A stretch of 64,000 nucleotides of DNA from Acheta domesticus (lineage: Eukaryota > Arthropoda > Insecta > Orthoptera > Gryllidae): assembly GCA_031308135.1 (NCBI GenBank), contig JAHLJT010000631.1, positions 148,682,580 to 148,746,579 of the forward strand, written 5' to 3'. Every line of letters begins with the position of its first letter. Position 1 is the stretch's first letter. The notes below the pieces were generated by a model. It was not told the origin of the DNA. It did not search any database and saw nothing but the letters and a program-made list of their open reading frames with translations. The translations under genes and the position numbers were made by a program. Shown piece by piece: positions 36,691-48,607 of the stretch.

Positions 36691-38475
36691 ATAAAAGTAC
36701 TAGTATAAGCACGTTTTATAAACAAAAGCTCTAAAGAGAATTACATCCACCAGATATAAGCAAAGAGGTGATCCGATGATTGGCGGAATTGGCGGAAAAA
36801 CGCTTCGTAGAGGCAACGTCTTACACACGGCGTGATAAAGTGAATATGGAAGCTAATCAATTGTCTTTCACTCCTACTTGCGAATAGTGTTTTAACCCAC
36901 CCTGGAAAATGTTATGTTTGTCACTTTTCAAAGTTGATACCATTAAAATCTAGAGCTTGGAAAAACGATCGCACATAATTAAACAGATACGTACCCACTG
37001 ATTGTCAGTTAAAATTAATTGATCATCAGTTGTGATAGTCACACAAAAGATCGATTCTACTTTGAAAAAAAAACAAAAAACAAGCTTTTATAAAAAATTT
37101 CCTCGGTTACTCTTTCTCCGTGTGTTTACATCTTCAGCAAACTTCATAATACTTGTATATTTCGATTTGCTTACGTTTGGGAAATAGTTTTCTTCTCTGA
37201 GAAGAGTTCCAAACAGAAATGATCCCGCTGATCACAACTGGAAATGTCCTAACAATTTTGTCAAATGTAGATGAACTTGCAATGCAAATATGTTCTAAAT
37301 AAATGTTTCTATATAATTCTATTCAGAGCAAATTTTAATTACATTTAAAAAATTAACAACAGCTTTTTCGTAACAGTATATTTTCTTTAATAAAAGAACT
37401 CATACGGAATAATCATTCTTCACTTTCATCGTTCAGTTCTCGATCTCTCAGCGATGTTTCCGCTACGATGAAAGTAGAAACAAAGCGAAAGACAAAATTG
37501 AATTAAAACTAAATGCTGCATCGGCACGTATTTCCTTGCATATATGCATATACTTATTACATATATGTAATAACAATATTAAAATACACACAAGGCCCGC
37601 AGAAGTGTTTCCAATTCCCTAAAGTTTTGTCAACGCTGGGATACGAACTCACGTATTTAGGTTCAGCAAAATATTACTATGTCTACTACACTATTCACCC
37701 AAAGAATCACAGCCTCTCCGACACTTAAGTTGCACAGGGGAACTAATTTTTTTAATCGGCGTGCGTAAAATCACAATCCGACGCGTAGGGTGCCACTACT
37801 GGAAGTCTGAGATGGCCTTATTTATGAGTTTCGGGAACTTCTGTAAGAACTCAAGGTTTCAAAGTTCGAGTTAATAGCAAGCGAGCTCGACCAAGCGACC
37901 CCTCTGAAGGTCATTTCCAATCACTGAAGTCTGAGGAACAAATAGACACTGAATGTTAATGAATACAAGAAAGTATATATAGATTTGGAATAAATACATT
38001 TAAAAAACATTTTCCCCGCAAAATTGCTCTCTCATTAAAATTAAGTGAACTCGTTTCTAATTTTCCATACCATTCACTAGAAATTTCTCTAATTACACAT
38101 ATTTATTTACATGTGTGTAACATTACAATTTGTAATACTAATCTATTGTTTGTTTCTATATTGAATTTAAATTATTTGTCACAATTGTCCAAGAGAGCGT
38201 AGCGAAGCATTCTCCCATTATTCTCCGATATTACTGAATTAGTGCCACATTCTTCAAACCCCGTCTTTCCTTTTATGTATTTACTTGAATTGCTAGAACG
38301 CGTTAGCTTGAATTGGTAGATAAGCGTTGCTTGCCTTAGAGTTGAGGATGGCTCAAGACGCATGTCAAAAATATATTTTTACTCTATCTACTACACTAAT
38401 GAGACATTATTGTATCTCTCTAATGAGACATTACTGTATGTATGTATGTATTTACATGACATTACTGTATGTATG
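36691..38475. other. Unassigned AT-rich region
   Basis: No gene is recognised. A weak tRNA-like B-box complement (CTGGGATACGAACTCACG, 37635-37652) suggests one more degraded tRNA-derived fragment on the minus strand. TATG-type simple repeats begin near 38430. Confidence 0.45.
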
Positions 38476-39143
38476 TGTGGCGTCGTTGAATCGCTCAGAC
38501 ACAGACACGAAGGATTCGTAACAAAAACAAAATTTATTAGACTAAGAAATATATATATACAAGGTTGCACAATTCATTCACTTTATACGTGCTTTACGGA
38601 ACCCTCCTAAAAACAGCTTATCTTAGCCGCTACCTGCGACTGCTTTGCGAGTCCCCCACCCGCCCTTGCTTGACCGCAAGAATAGCGACCGCTTGAAAGC
38701 GTCGCTAGAGATGAGACTGTTGTCTCCCCGGACGAATCCGGCCGCTCACCCCCGGAGCGAAGTGCGTGAGCACTTAAGGAAGATACCACTTGGCGCCGTG
38801 CCACAAATGTATCCTGCTGATTATGCCCTTACTTTACCTTAAATAGATTCGGTCACATGACCGACGTGTCATGTGACTACTCCCACTCCATCTAAGTGAC
38901 GTGGGTGCCCCACGTGACCTCCCCCTTTCAGCTTCGTAGGCGCCAACCGCCACGATGACGTCTGCACCTACCACTGACGTGACTTACCGCCCCCTGGCCT
39001 CAACACCCTTCTGCATCCTGGCTTAGCCTAAACCCATCTTAGACACGCCCCCTTCCTGCTCAGCTTAAAGGTCTGTCTATTTGTGGCTTCCATAGACAAA
39101 GGCACATCCTGTCTTTTATGTCTGCAAGCGTCACTATGCCACA
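38476..39143 (-). mobile_element. Solo LTR, 668 bp, flanked by TATG
   Basis: The segment starts TGTGGCGTCGTTGAATCG and ends GTCACTATGCCACA, with TATG on both sides (38472-38475, 39144-39147). Its first ~100 bases resemble the LTR of the retrotransposon at 50737-57811 (TGTGGCGT..., ACAGAC, GATTC). On the minus strand AATAAA is followed by T-rich sequence near the 3' end, and the body is GC-rich, as in an LTR U3. No internal coding region remains, so it probably formed by LTR-LTR recombination. The target is itself a TATG microsatellite, which weakens the duplication evidence. Confidence 0.65.
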
Positions 39144-39589
39144 TATGTATGTATTACTGTACTAACTAAATGAGACATTATTGTATCTCTCTTTACATGA
39201 TCTATTCATTTCAGGTAAAAACCTACGCAGCTCCATTTTATCTTCCGTGCCACCGTTCCGTCGAAATGCAATTTTAAAAATCAATTTGTTTATATCATAA
39301 ATTCAATTAATAATGAAATAATTTGTTTTTTACTCAATTTCCTCTCGAGACTGTTAACTATTGGCAGCCACTTAGCACAAGTAAGTAGAAGATATCCAAG
39401 CACATAATAAAGAAGCGTACACATTGGCAGGACAACAGCTTCTGCGTTTTGAAATTAGAAACAAAATTTATTTGTAATGCAGATGAATGAAAATAATGAA
39501 ACTCAAGTTTCAACGATGTATTAAGAATATAAAGGAAATTTTCAAAGTTAGAAAACAGCGATATTTCCTTAGCAACAATTTCTACCGTT
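39144..39589. other. Unassigned AT-rich spacer
   Basis: No coding or RNA feature is seen between the solo LTR and the right inverted-repeat arm. Short direct repeats of ATGAGACATTATTGTATC connect it to 38398-38430. Confidence 0.5.
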
Positions 39590-40690
39590 TTGCCGTAAGT
39601 CAGAAATCGTTAATATAATATAATCAGCGAAAAGCAAAACGATCTGAACCAAATACTTGACTGCAAATATTTGACGCAAAGAGCAACCGGATTGTCTGTA
39701 AAACAAATGAGGGTTGGCATCAGATGCTAATTTCCTATAAACAATTGCGTAAGGAAAGGTGATAGCGCCGATCGGGTTGCGGAATTTCGAAACTTGTTGA
39801 AAGGCAATTGAGATGAGAGAGTAAAGAAATATTGCAAAATTTGGAAATTTATAAACAATTTCCAATTTTTGCAATTCTAAAGTGGGAAGAGTTTCCTGAT
39901 GGCCCAGAACCGAAAACTGCGAATTAAAAAGTTTGCAACAATTAACAATTTTATAAACAATTTCGAAACGTGCGTTATTCCTGCGGAAGAGTGTGCCCCA
40001 ATTGTAACTAAGTTCAATATCGCAAAATAACAATTTTGACCAGAGATGCAAATTGATTGCTTAATATCTAGTTTAATTGTTGCTTTAATAATAAATATAC
40101 AATTGATCTTTGAATTTTATTGTCTTGTATTGAAATGGTTCCCTAGAAATTTTCTATCGAATGCAGAAAGCCAGTATTTTGCAATTTTTGCAACTTTTAG
40201 AATCACTTATGAACACTTGAAAATGTGCAATCATAATAGTTTTTCTTATGGAAAAAATCTGGACATTTGATAAAGTTCATGGATTGTGTATGAACAACAA
40301 TATTGGAATTAGAATGCGTATAAGAAAGTAATTTGTCTAAAATTAGTGTTATTTTATCTCACATCACCGTAATTTCTTCAAAAAGAATTGTGTTAATAGT
40401 GGATAAATGTATGTGTTCATATATATTTGAATAAATTTACTTTAATGTTCGTAAAAGTGTTTCATTCCTTGTATTTTTATTTGAAAATATTTTCACATCG
40501 GAACTAGCGACGCCCGCCATTTTGTACGACGTTAAGTTTGTTAGGTCACTCCCCCCTGTGTTGAGATTGGCTGCGTAGGTTTGTGAGGCTCCGCCTGCGA
40601 CGTTTGGTCATGACAAGGGCTGCCCAAGACGTGCACAAGCTGAACTTAGCCACAGACGGCCGCGATCAATTTTTGTTTCCAGAACGGTAC
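39590..40690 (-). repeat. Right arm of the long inverted repeat
   Basis: This is the reverse complement of 30319-31214 with high identity over both ends and an additional ~180 bases near 39845-40025 (CCCAGAACCGAAAACTGCG, TTATAAACAATTTCGAAAC) that are absent from the left arm. The outer end is AAAATTGATCGCGGCC complemented near 40665-40680. The ~8.4 kb loop holds a TIR element, SINE fragments and a solo LTR. Confidence 0.85.
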
Positions 40691-40789
40691 CAAAGCTACT
40701 TAAAAGATACAGCGCTTTCGGTCGTGGAGCCAACTTCACGCTTGCACCGCCACCATCCTAAAAAAATTGGAAACCTAGCAGATCGTTTG

Positions 40790-41300
40790 TACCACGTTTG
40801 TACCTGATTGTTCCACCACAATTTTGCTTGGTACGTGAAAATTGGTGAAGATACAGCCTTTTATTATTCCGTGCGAGGCTTACGCCAACAATAACTCCTA
40901 ACGTATAACCTTGACACTAAATGAATGTGAAACCATTCATAACAGATTGTACCTGGGTTGTACCGGATTGTTCCACCGAAATATGCGTTTGTTCCAGAAC
41001 ATTAGTGATCATAGAGCGATTTTATAATCGCGGAGAGGAGGCCCACACCAACAATACAACATAGGGCGTCACCGTCACCGTAAAAATTTTTTCAACCATT
41101 CTTAATCGATTGTACCTGGAACGTACGGGATTGTTTCACCGAAATATGCGTTTGTTCCAGAGAATATAGTTAACATACAGCAATTTTTATGTCGGAGCGG
41201 AGACGCACATCAACACTAACATCTAGCGTATAAGTTTGACAGTACATAAATGTGGGATCATTCTTAAGTGATTGTACCGGATTGTTCTAGCGAATCCACT
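40790..41300 (+). repeat. Degenerate tandem repeat, unit about 150 bp, ~4 copies
   Basis: The landmark GATTGTTCCACC (or GATTGTTCTAGC) recurs near 40806, 40967, 41128 and 41280, each followed by AATATGCGTTTGTTCCAG or a variant. Between them are CAATTTTTATGTCGGAGCGG-type segments. It lies immediately outside the right inverted-repeat arm. Confidence 0.65.
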
Positions 41301-43014
41301 TGCGGAAATGAAAGCCAACGTCAGATTAGATGTAATTTTGTTTAAGGTATTCAGTTGATTATTACGTAACATTACTGCATGTTGGAATCTGAAATTTAAT
41401 TCTGAAATAAGAGTCTATTCGAATGTATTCGAGACGGCTTTCATTCACAAAGCTTTGGTGGTACCCGCTCTAGACGAAAATAGCAAAGACCCTCCTGGAG
41501 ATTAACTCGCGGACGGATGCTTTGGGAATACCCACAAGAATAATGTTACCGCCAGAACACAGCTCGTGGGAGAGGGTGAGCTCGCCTCCTCATGTTTGTG
41601 AATTTTCCTGGAAGCTCTTAATATACTATTTACAGTTGACCATCTCTTGCTACCAGCCAATTGTTATGATTGGGGGTGAATTTTCATGACCTAAAATGTC
41701 GCCAAAAATGTTCAATAATATGCTTCTAAAATGTTTTTAAAATGCCCTAAATGCAAAGAAAATGGCGTAAAAAATGTTATAAAAAACAGTTCGGATGAAC
41801 AGCTCATGCTTTTACATTACTGATGTAATCGAGACTTATTCTATTCGTTCAAGTGAACCCAACTTTCAATGATGTTTCGGTTTCGACTGTTCTTTTCCAG
41901 AAAACCTCTGTGTTTAGTTATTTTGGATAAAATAGATGAAATCAGCAAAAAATGCATTTGGCTTGTGCGGCATTAGCCGCCACTACAATTAAACCAGTGC
42001 CACCAAAATACCAGATTGATGTAGATGGCGTTGATTGAGCCCCAGTGTAGTTTATGAAAAATAGCAAACCGCAAAATGCGAATCGCTAGCAACAATACCA
42101 AATTAGCACAGCAAAATCCAATATTATTATCTTGAATATTGGCGGAATCTACGGAAGCATAATGACGGTGTCGTTCCGTACAATACCGAAGTAAGTGACA
42201 TTTTTCAAAAGTAGTTACTTCGACTGTCCAGCACTGTAACCCGTGGTTATTTGCAATCTACGGCACAATCATTTTCTTCTATAAGGATGGCACTCAAATT
42301 GTCGACTAACGAGAAATAAGAAATGAAATTCGCACGTGTTATGAATTTGTGAGATTCGGAGTGTTTCATGGCTATTTTTTAAGTAAATTTGTAAATATCC
42401 TTAAAATTGAATTTGAAGAATAATAAGAATAAATAGAAGAAAACCAGAACTGTAAGTGGTAAGATATAAGTAGTTAGTTCGCAACGCTGACAAAACATCT
42501 AAACTGAAGTAAGAGGACTCTGATCCGAGGAAAAAAAGAAAAGTTAAATAACCGAAGATAGTTGAAAGCGTCGGCGACGCCACATTCAGGTGGTATAAAG
42601 TATTTAAAATGTGAACATGACTGCCAAAATATTTATCTATTGTATTAATCAATATGTCCTAAAATTATTTCCGTACAGTTTGAAAATATTAAAGAACACC
42701 ATGTTAGTATTCGCTGATTTTATCACATCATCAAATTGTTCAACATCTTTTATTCATCAACGTACTGTACACTGTTTACCAGAAACAGCATGTAAACTAC
42801 AAGTTGTTATAATCTTTCGATATCAGACATTATTAATCAAAGAAGAAATGTATATAACAGAAGCGCCAGTCATGTTATTAATAACTTAAGGAACATTACG
42901 TATGTATACATACGTGCTTCTACACTTTCAAAGTGCGATAACGCAAGCTATATACCTATATAAGAGACTATATACCTATATATTTTCATATACCTATTTA
43001 ATAGAGCTCTGCAA
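41301..43014. other. Unassigned region
   Basis: No gene is recognised. The open frame at 42611-42889 (92 codons) has no identifiable motif and average AT-rich composition. Confidence 0.5.
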
Positions 43015-43315
43015 TCAGGCGAAAACAACCGCTCGAGACTCTCGGGCTCCGTGCCGACGCTCGGCGAAGGGTGGGGACCTTGCTTGGGGGGGAAGAGATA
43101 GCTGTTTAACGGACATTTCGACCGGCCGCCTTGCGGCTCCCGCCGAGACGCGGGAGTCGCCGAGCGCCCGGGCGCTCGAGCGCTCGAGCGTCTCGAGCGC
43201 TCGAGCGCTCGGCCAAGCGCCGGACTGCACAGTAGCTTCGCCCCTCAATGCATGTACGGGATATAAAGTCGCCGCATGTAGTGATCGCAACACTTTCAAT
43301 TCATTGTAATCGAAA
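43015..43315. other. GC-rich segment with nested GAGCGCTC palindromes
   Basis: It is strongly GC-rich against an AT-rich background. At 43160-43215 the motif GAGCGCTC/CGCTCGAGCG is reiterated so that the strand can fold on itself. GGGATATAAAG at 43258-43268 is TATA-box-like. It may be a relic LTR or promoter, but no LTR edges could be set. Confidence 0.5.
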
Positions 43316-44690
43316 GAAAATACAATTTCAATTAATCGATTAATTTGTTGAAAAGTAACAATTTATCGATTGACTGGAAATAATTTTATAGAGACAAACA
43401 ATACATTTTTTAAACAATTAAGGCAAACAAAGACTCTGAAAATAAATTTTTATTGTTTTTCTATATTTATAGTGCTTGAGGGAAGATAATTCGTTGCGTA
43501 CCAATTGTAATGTCATTGAAGTTTCTTACAAACCCGAATATAAGGCATATTTATTAAATACAATGAATATTTGGTCATAATTTCACGAGTATATAAGAAA
43601 AAAGCATATGCTCAACAAAAATGAGGTGAGTACTATTTTCCTTGCATCAAAACGTCTTGTCATTGGGCGTAGTAATTTATTGTGAAATAGTTTATGTAAG
43701 CCGACATGGCCTTTGTATTTGTCGACTCAGTCGGCGGCCAAACAACAGCGGTCACGGCACATCAGCCTATTCAACTCAATAATTCAAAATACATTATTTA
43801 CTATTATATACACACGTTTAACATTATTTTAAATTCGTCAAAAGTATGTATACATGAAATGATGCATATAAAGTTTTATATGTACGAGTACAATGTTTTT
43901 CAATTATTCCATTATTTTTCGTTTCAATACAAGATAAGCGATTAATTGTAATTAAAAAATCGTAAAAGCTGAATTTGTGAATCATTGACTTCTGTGGAGT
44001 AGTATTGAAGCTCCACGAGACCCCATTCCTTTGGGTGAACTACTGACACTGAGAACAGCGTGGCAGGAAGCGATAACAAAGGTTGTGCGAGGTGACTCGG
44101 TGGCTCCCACGCAGCGCGCCATCGCCGTTGCGACGAAATTTCCAGGAAAGGACAGGAAGCAGTTGAAAGAGAAGGGTCGAGATATGTGCACAAAGCGTTC
44201 CTCGAAAGATATTGAGGAGCTCGCAAGATTATAAATAAAACTAAAAGTACAATGAGCTCAAAATAATGCTGAGGTGACTGAGGCACCCCGCACGCCTACT
44301 GCCGGGTTAAGAAACCAAGACCTGCGTTTCAGATGCCTGAAAATTACAACAACACCAACAACAAAAATATTTGGAAAAAGACGGCAAAAATACAAAATTG
44401 GAAGGGAAAGGTAATAATATATTTCATAGCACTTGCATCTAAATTTAGCAGAGCATTTGTATTTGCTCCATATTGCACCATATAAAATGAAGGAAAATTA
44501 ATAATTTTATGTTCATTAGAATAAAATAGGCAATTTCCGAAGCATCCGATACCTAGTCATTACAAAGAACGGAATTTATCTCTAAAACTTTTGAGTGCCT
44601 TTTCTTTGAAGTCACAGGCAGAACTGCAATAGATCCACTTGAGGTTCTCCCGTGCGTCCGAGGAGTCGATTTTTAAACCTTTTTATTTTT
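43316..44690. other. Unassigned AT-rich region
   Basis: No gene is recognised. The frame at 44031-44234 (67 codons, Lys-rich C-terminus) lacks a familiar motif. 44275-44373 ends in ACAACAACACCAACAACAAAA and may be the 3' end of a SINE like the one at 36494-36690. Confidence 0.45.
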
Positions 44691-44835
44691 TTTATACAAT
44701 TTATTAAAATTATTTATTACAATTAAAATTAAAATTATTTATTACAATTAAAATTAAAATTATTTATTACAATTAAAATTAAAATTATTTATTACAATTA
44801 TTTATTACAATTTATTAAAATTATTTTATTAAAAT
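44690..44835. repeat. AT minisatellite, ~25-bp unit
   Basis: ATTATTTATTACAATTAAAA is repeated four to five times, the last copies shortened. Confidence 0.85.
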
Positions 44836-44939
44836 TTATTATTTGAAAATTAATATTAAAATTCCTCTATATTTTAAATTTTGAAAAAACGAAATTATTG
44901 GTCATTTATTTAAAAAACCATTCAATATTCCTTCCTTTC

Positions 44940-45470
44940 CCTGAAACGTGCCATTAGATATTTACTCCGACGTGTCGGCCGATTGTTACGTGGCGCAGTT
45001 CGCCTGAACGGGGTCCGCCGGTTGTCTAGTCTCGTCGGTTGGAGGCCGAGTCTCGGGCGGTCGCCGGCTCCCGGGAGTCCGCAACCGGCTGCGAAGGACA
45101 GTCGAGCGCGTGGTCTCGAGAGAAGAGAGGCGAGCGAGCGCTGGTCGGTAAAAATCGCGGAGAATGCAGACCTCTACTATTTAACCTTTTAAAGACTAAT
45201 GAGAAAGAGGTGTCCCAGAGCATTTCAACCCAGCGGTACCAATGGGATATTTTTCGCTTGACCTCCAGAGGCGTGTGACGGCTCTTATCTATCGCTTGCT
45301 GACGGGTGACAAGCAGCGGCGCGGCGATTCTCACGTTCGGCGCTCCGGCCTACGCCATCCGGCAGGGACGTGTTGACGGAGTACGGTCTTCCGAGGCGCG
45401 AAAGGGAGCGTGGGCTGCTCTGCTTCTACAGTGCGCCGCAGCTTGAGAAACATAGGAGAATGTTGATCGC
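44940..45470. other. GC-rich unassigned segment
   Basis: A TGTTACGTGGCGCAGTTCGC start at 44984 and a GC-rich body resemble an LTR of Ty3/gypsy type, but no matching end or duplication was found. The overlapping open frames (44983-45192, 45026-45334) have no known motif. Confidence 0.3.
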
Positions 45471-45479
45471 CATTATATA

Positions 45480-45715
45480 GTATTTGTTTATAACAAACAC
45501 AAATTATTTGCCGTTGCCGTTTACGGAAAAATAATTGTTAAAAACTGAAACATATTCAACCATGCGAGAAATTCAAATACGTTTGTAGAGAGAACCAACG
45601 AGCACACTCGAACCAAACCAAGAACATGATTAATACACATTATATAGTATTTGTTTATAACAAACACAAATTAATTGCAGTTGCGGTTTATGAGAAAAAA
45701 ATGGTTAAAAACTGA
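45480..45715 (-). repeat. 167-bp satellite, inverted, ~1.5 copies
   Basis: On the minus strand this contains TTTGTTATAAACAAATAC, CGAGTGTGCTCGTTGG and TACAAACGTATTTGAATTTC, the same unit as 29463-30270 in the opposite orientation. Confidence 0.85.
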
Positions 45716-45720
45716 AACAT

Positions 45721-46430
45721 TCGCGTCAAGCCAGCTCACACCCGTTTTCGCCCTGAAGATACGTGGCAATTAATTCGTAAATCTGGCAATTAATTGGCAA
45801 TTAATTAGCAATAAATTATCTGCGTGTTTCCGTGGACCTGCGACCCAAATTTCACTGATGTGTGTGCTGGCGTCGCGTCAAGCCAGCTCACACCCGTTTT
45901 CGCCCTGAAGATACGTGGCAATTAATTCGTAAATCTGGCAATTAATTGGCAATTAATTAGCAATAAATTATCTGAGTGTTTCCGTGGACCTGCGACCCGA
46001 ATTTCACCGATGTGTGTGCTGGCGTCGCGTCAAGCCAGCTCACACCCGTTTTCGCCCTGAAGATACGTGGCAATTAATTCGTAAATCTGGCAATTAATTG
46101 GCAATTAATTAGCAATAAATTATCTGAGTGTTTCCGTGGACCTGCGACCCGAATTTCACCGATGTGTGTGCTGGCGTCGCGTCAAGCCAGCTCACACCCT
46201 TTTTCGCCCTGAAGATACGTGGCAATTAATTCGAAAATGTGGCAATTAATTGGCAATTAATTAGCAATAAATTATCTGTGTGTTTCCGTGGACCTGCGAC
46301 CCGAAGTTCACTGATGTGTGTGCTGGCGTCGTGTCAAGCAAGCTCACACCCGTTTTCGCCCTGAAGGTACGTGGCAATTAATTCGAAAATGTGGCAATTA
46401 ATTGGCAATTAATTAACAATAAATCATTAG
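45721..46430 (+). repeat. 152-bp satellite, about 4.7 copies
   Basis: TCGCGTCAAGCCAGCTCACA recurs at 45721, 45873, 46025, 46177 and (variant) 46329, exactly every 152 bases. Each unit also holds GGCAATTAATTGGCAATTAA and TTTCCGTGGACCTGCGACCC. It directly abuts the inverted 167-bp satellite. Confidence 0.95.
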
Positions 46431-46527
46431 ACATGTTTCATTCCAGTGAGCTGACATGGCTGTTCCAGCTTGACGGAGCTTACCTCGAAGGCGTTACATG
46501 GAAGAATTTGGACCTCAGGCTTTATTA

Positions 46528-46685
46528 GGGAGTTTTTGCATTCCTTGACGGGCAACGATCAACTGCAATCTCGATCTTCTGCGCATGCGCAAATGCAGAA
46601 AAGTGATGGGAAACTTGAGCTATGCATGTGCAGAAGAATGATAGTGCTTTCAATCGCTTTAACGTTCGAGGGTGCAAAAACTCCC
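46528..46685. mobile_element. Small MITE, 158 bp
   Basis: GGGAGTTTTTGCA at the left and TGCAAAAACTCCC at the right form perfect 13-bp inverted termini. TA lies outside both ends (TTA left, TAT right). The interior is non-coding and contains TGCGCATGCGCA. Confidence 0.65.
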
Positions 46686-47690
46686 TATTGCTTCATGAAC
46701 AGTTTTGTTTTGAGAAAATTTTATACCATTGTGATTTTTAGTACCTTTCCGCTAGTCTTCTGTCTGCAAAATCCTTTGCTCATATGATTGCAGACTGTCT
46801 GCCAATTCTTAGAAATTATTTTTATCTTGCGGGTATCCTGCGCGCCGTCGTAGACCCGCGTTGACAAGCACAGCAGATCGGCACGGCGCAACGCCCACGG
46901 AGCCCTTGCGATAACCTCCGTTTCCGGTGATACATTCGAAGTAGGCACGATCAACTTTCAGGAGGATAAAACATTACTGGTATTTGGAGGAATCACCATC
47001 CACAAAATTGCCGACGGACGTTTGGATCGTATTCGCCCTTCGTCTATTTTATGAGTCTTCCAGGATTGCTGCGAGATTTGATTTCTAAAGTAGTACAATA
47101 TTTGTATTTGCATTCAGAGCGTAAACAAGAAACATAAGTAGCAAGAAAGAGAACTAGCAAGGCGTGACATTTGTCCTAGGAATTTAAACCGCAAAGCATA
47201 CAGAGAATGTGAAAAGTGTAAAGAATCAGTAGAATGCACATCACATCCATTGTTTCCAAAATATTGTGAAAAATCATTATTTAACTCTATACGTACATTT
47301 TCAAAACAACATTCACCGTATATTAAAGTTTATACACTTATTTTACGTTTTATGTAAAAGAAAATTCTTTAACAAATTGATGAATTTTATAAATTTATAT
47401 TAATCATTTCAAATAATAAACTACCCGATAAATAAGGTTAAGAGTGCAAGTCACATAAATATCGAATTATATTTGTTTACGATGTTAGAAGGCATTTAGG
47501 CAACGAAATTTTCCCTGGGGGCCATTGTCTCCCAGGCGACCATACGTTCGTATGCAAGACGCGACCTCTCCCGGGATAATATTCACATTTTGTGAACATT
47601 CATTTCATCTTTAACTATAGTTAACATATATGTTACTATTTTATACCTAGGACTTCAAAAGTGCTTCCCCAACTAAAATTCTCACCGCAC
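46686..47690. other. Unassigned region
   Basis: No gene, RNA or repeat is recognised in about 1 kb. Confidence 0.5.
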
Positions 47691-48138
47691 GCCACTGCAT
47701 CTGATAGAGTACATTTACCACTATCCCTACCAAAAGGTTAAAGAAAAAATTTGGAGCCGTTTTTGAAAAAATCTTGTTTTTGTAATTTTTTAAAATTGCA
47801 CATATTACATGCAATATTGCGCGAAAGATACTAAAATTTAAAAAAAATATAGATGGCCTTAAAGAAAGAAATCACTATGAAGAAAAAAAATTTATTTGAA
47901 GGAAAAACCTCTGTCTTCAATTTTATAGTCGGAGAAAGACACCGAAAAAAATTCAAAGATTCTTCAAAACTTGGTGGTACTTTACATGATGCCCCCCGGA
48001 CATTTTCAAAATTTTCTCTAAAATGACTCCACATTTTTTCTTTAAATTTCTTGTAAGATTATACTTATTAAGATGGCATACGTCCTATTTTCACGGTTAC
48101 CTCCGAATTTTCAAAAATTGCTTCTTCCTACAACTAAA
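47690..48138 (-). repeat. Dispersed repeat interior copy
   Basis: Blocks TTGGAGCCGTTTTTGAAAAA (47750-47769), TTGCACATATTACATGCAAT, AGAAAGACACCGAAAAAAATT and TTTCTTGTAAGATTATACTT match, in order, parts of the 25800-27250 and 640-840 copies. Non-coding. Confidence 0.55.
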
Positions 48139-48607
48139 CTAGTGGTGCTACAGAATGGCACAGACTTTCCCTTATTAGTTTTCTATTTCCTTGGGTCTTT
48201 GCTAGCTATATGGAATTGCCAAATACTCTTTCTTGCCAGCTGCCATCTATCACCGCCAAAAGTACATTTTTTGTATACCAACATTATAAACAACCCTTTT
48301 CCATGAACAAAATCGTTCATAATATGGCATATTATTGCACGAATCATTATGTCATTGCTATTTCTGCACGAAATATGAGCTACCACTGACGTAATAGTCA
48401 CAGCCCCTATATATTATCAGTTATAGAGTTTAAAGAAAGCAGTGGTACCATGCAAATAATTGCATTGTTCGCAGTAAAATCCAATACATAATGAAAAAAC
48501 TTACTTTTAAAAACTGATTTATTAATTTATTACTCCTTTAAAATTATATTTTGTTTTTATTTGGTAATATAACAAGAACAACATAATAAGAACAAAAAAA
48601 CATCAAA

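Noticed and set aside
45721..46430. CRISPR-like array
   Set aside because: The 152-bp units are contiguous satellite repeats without unique spacers.
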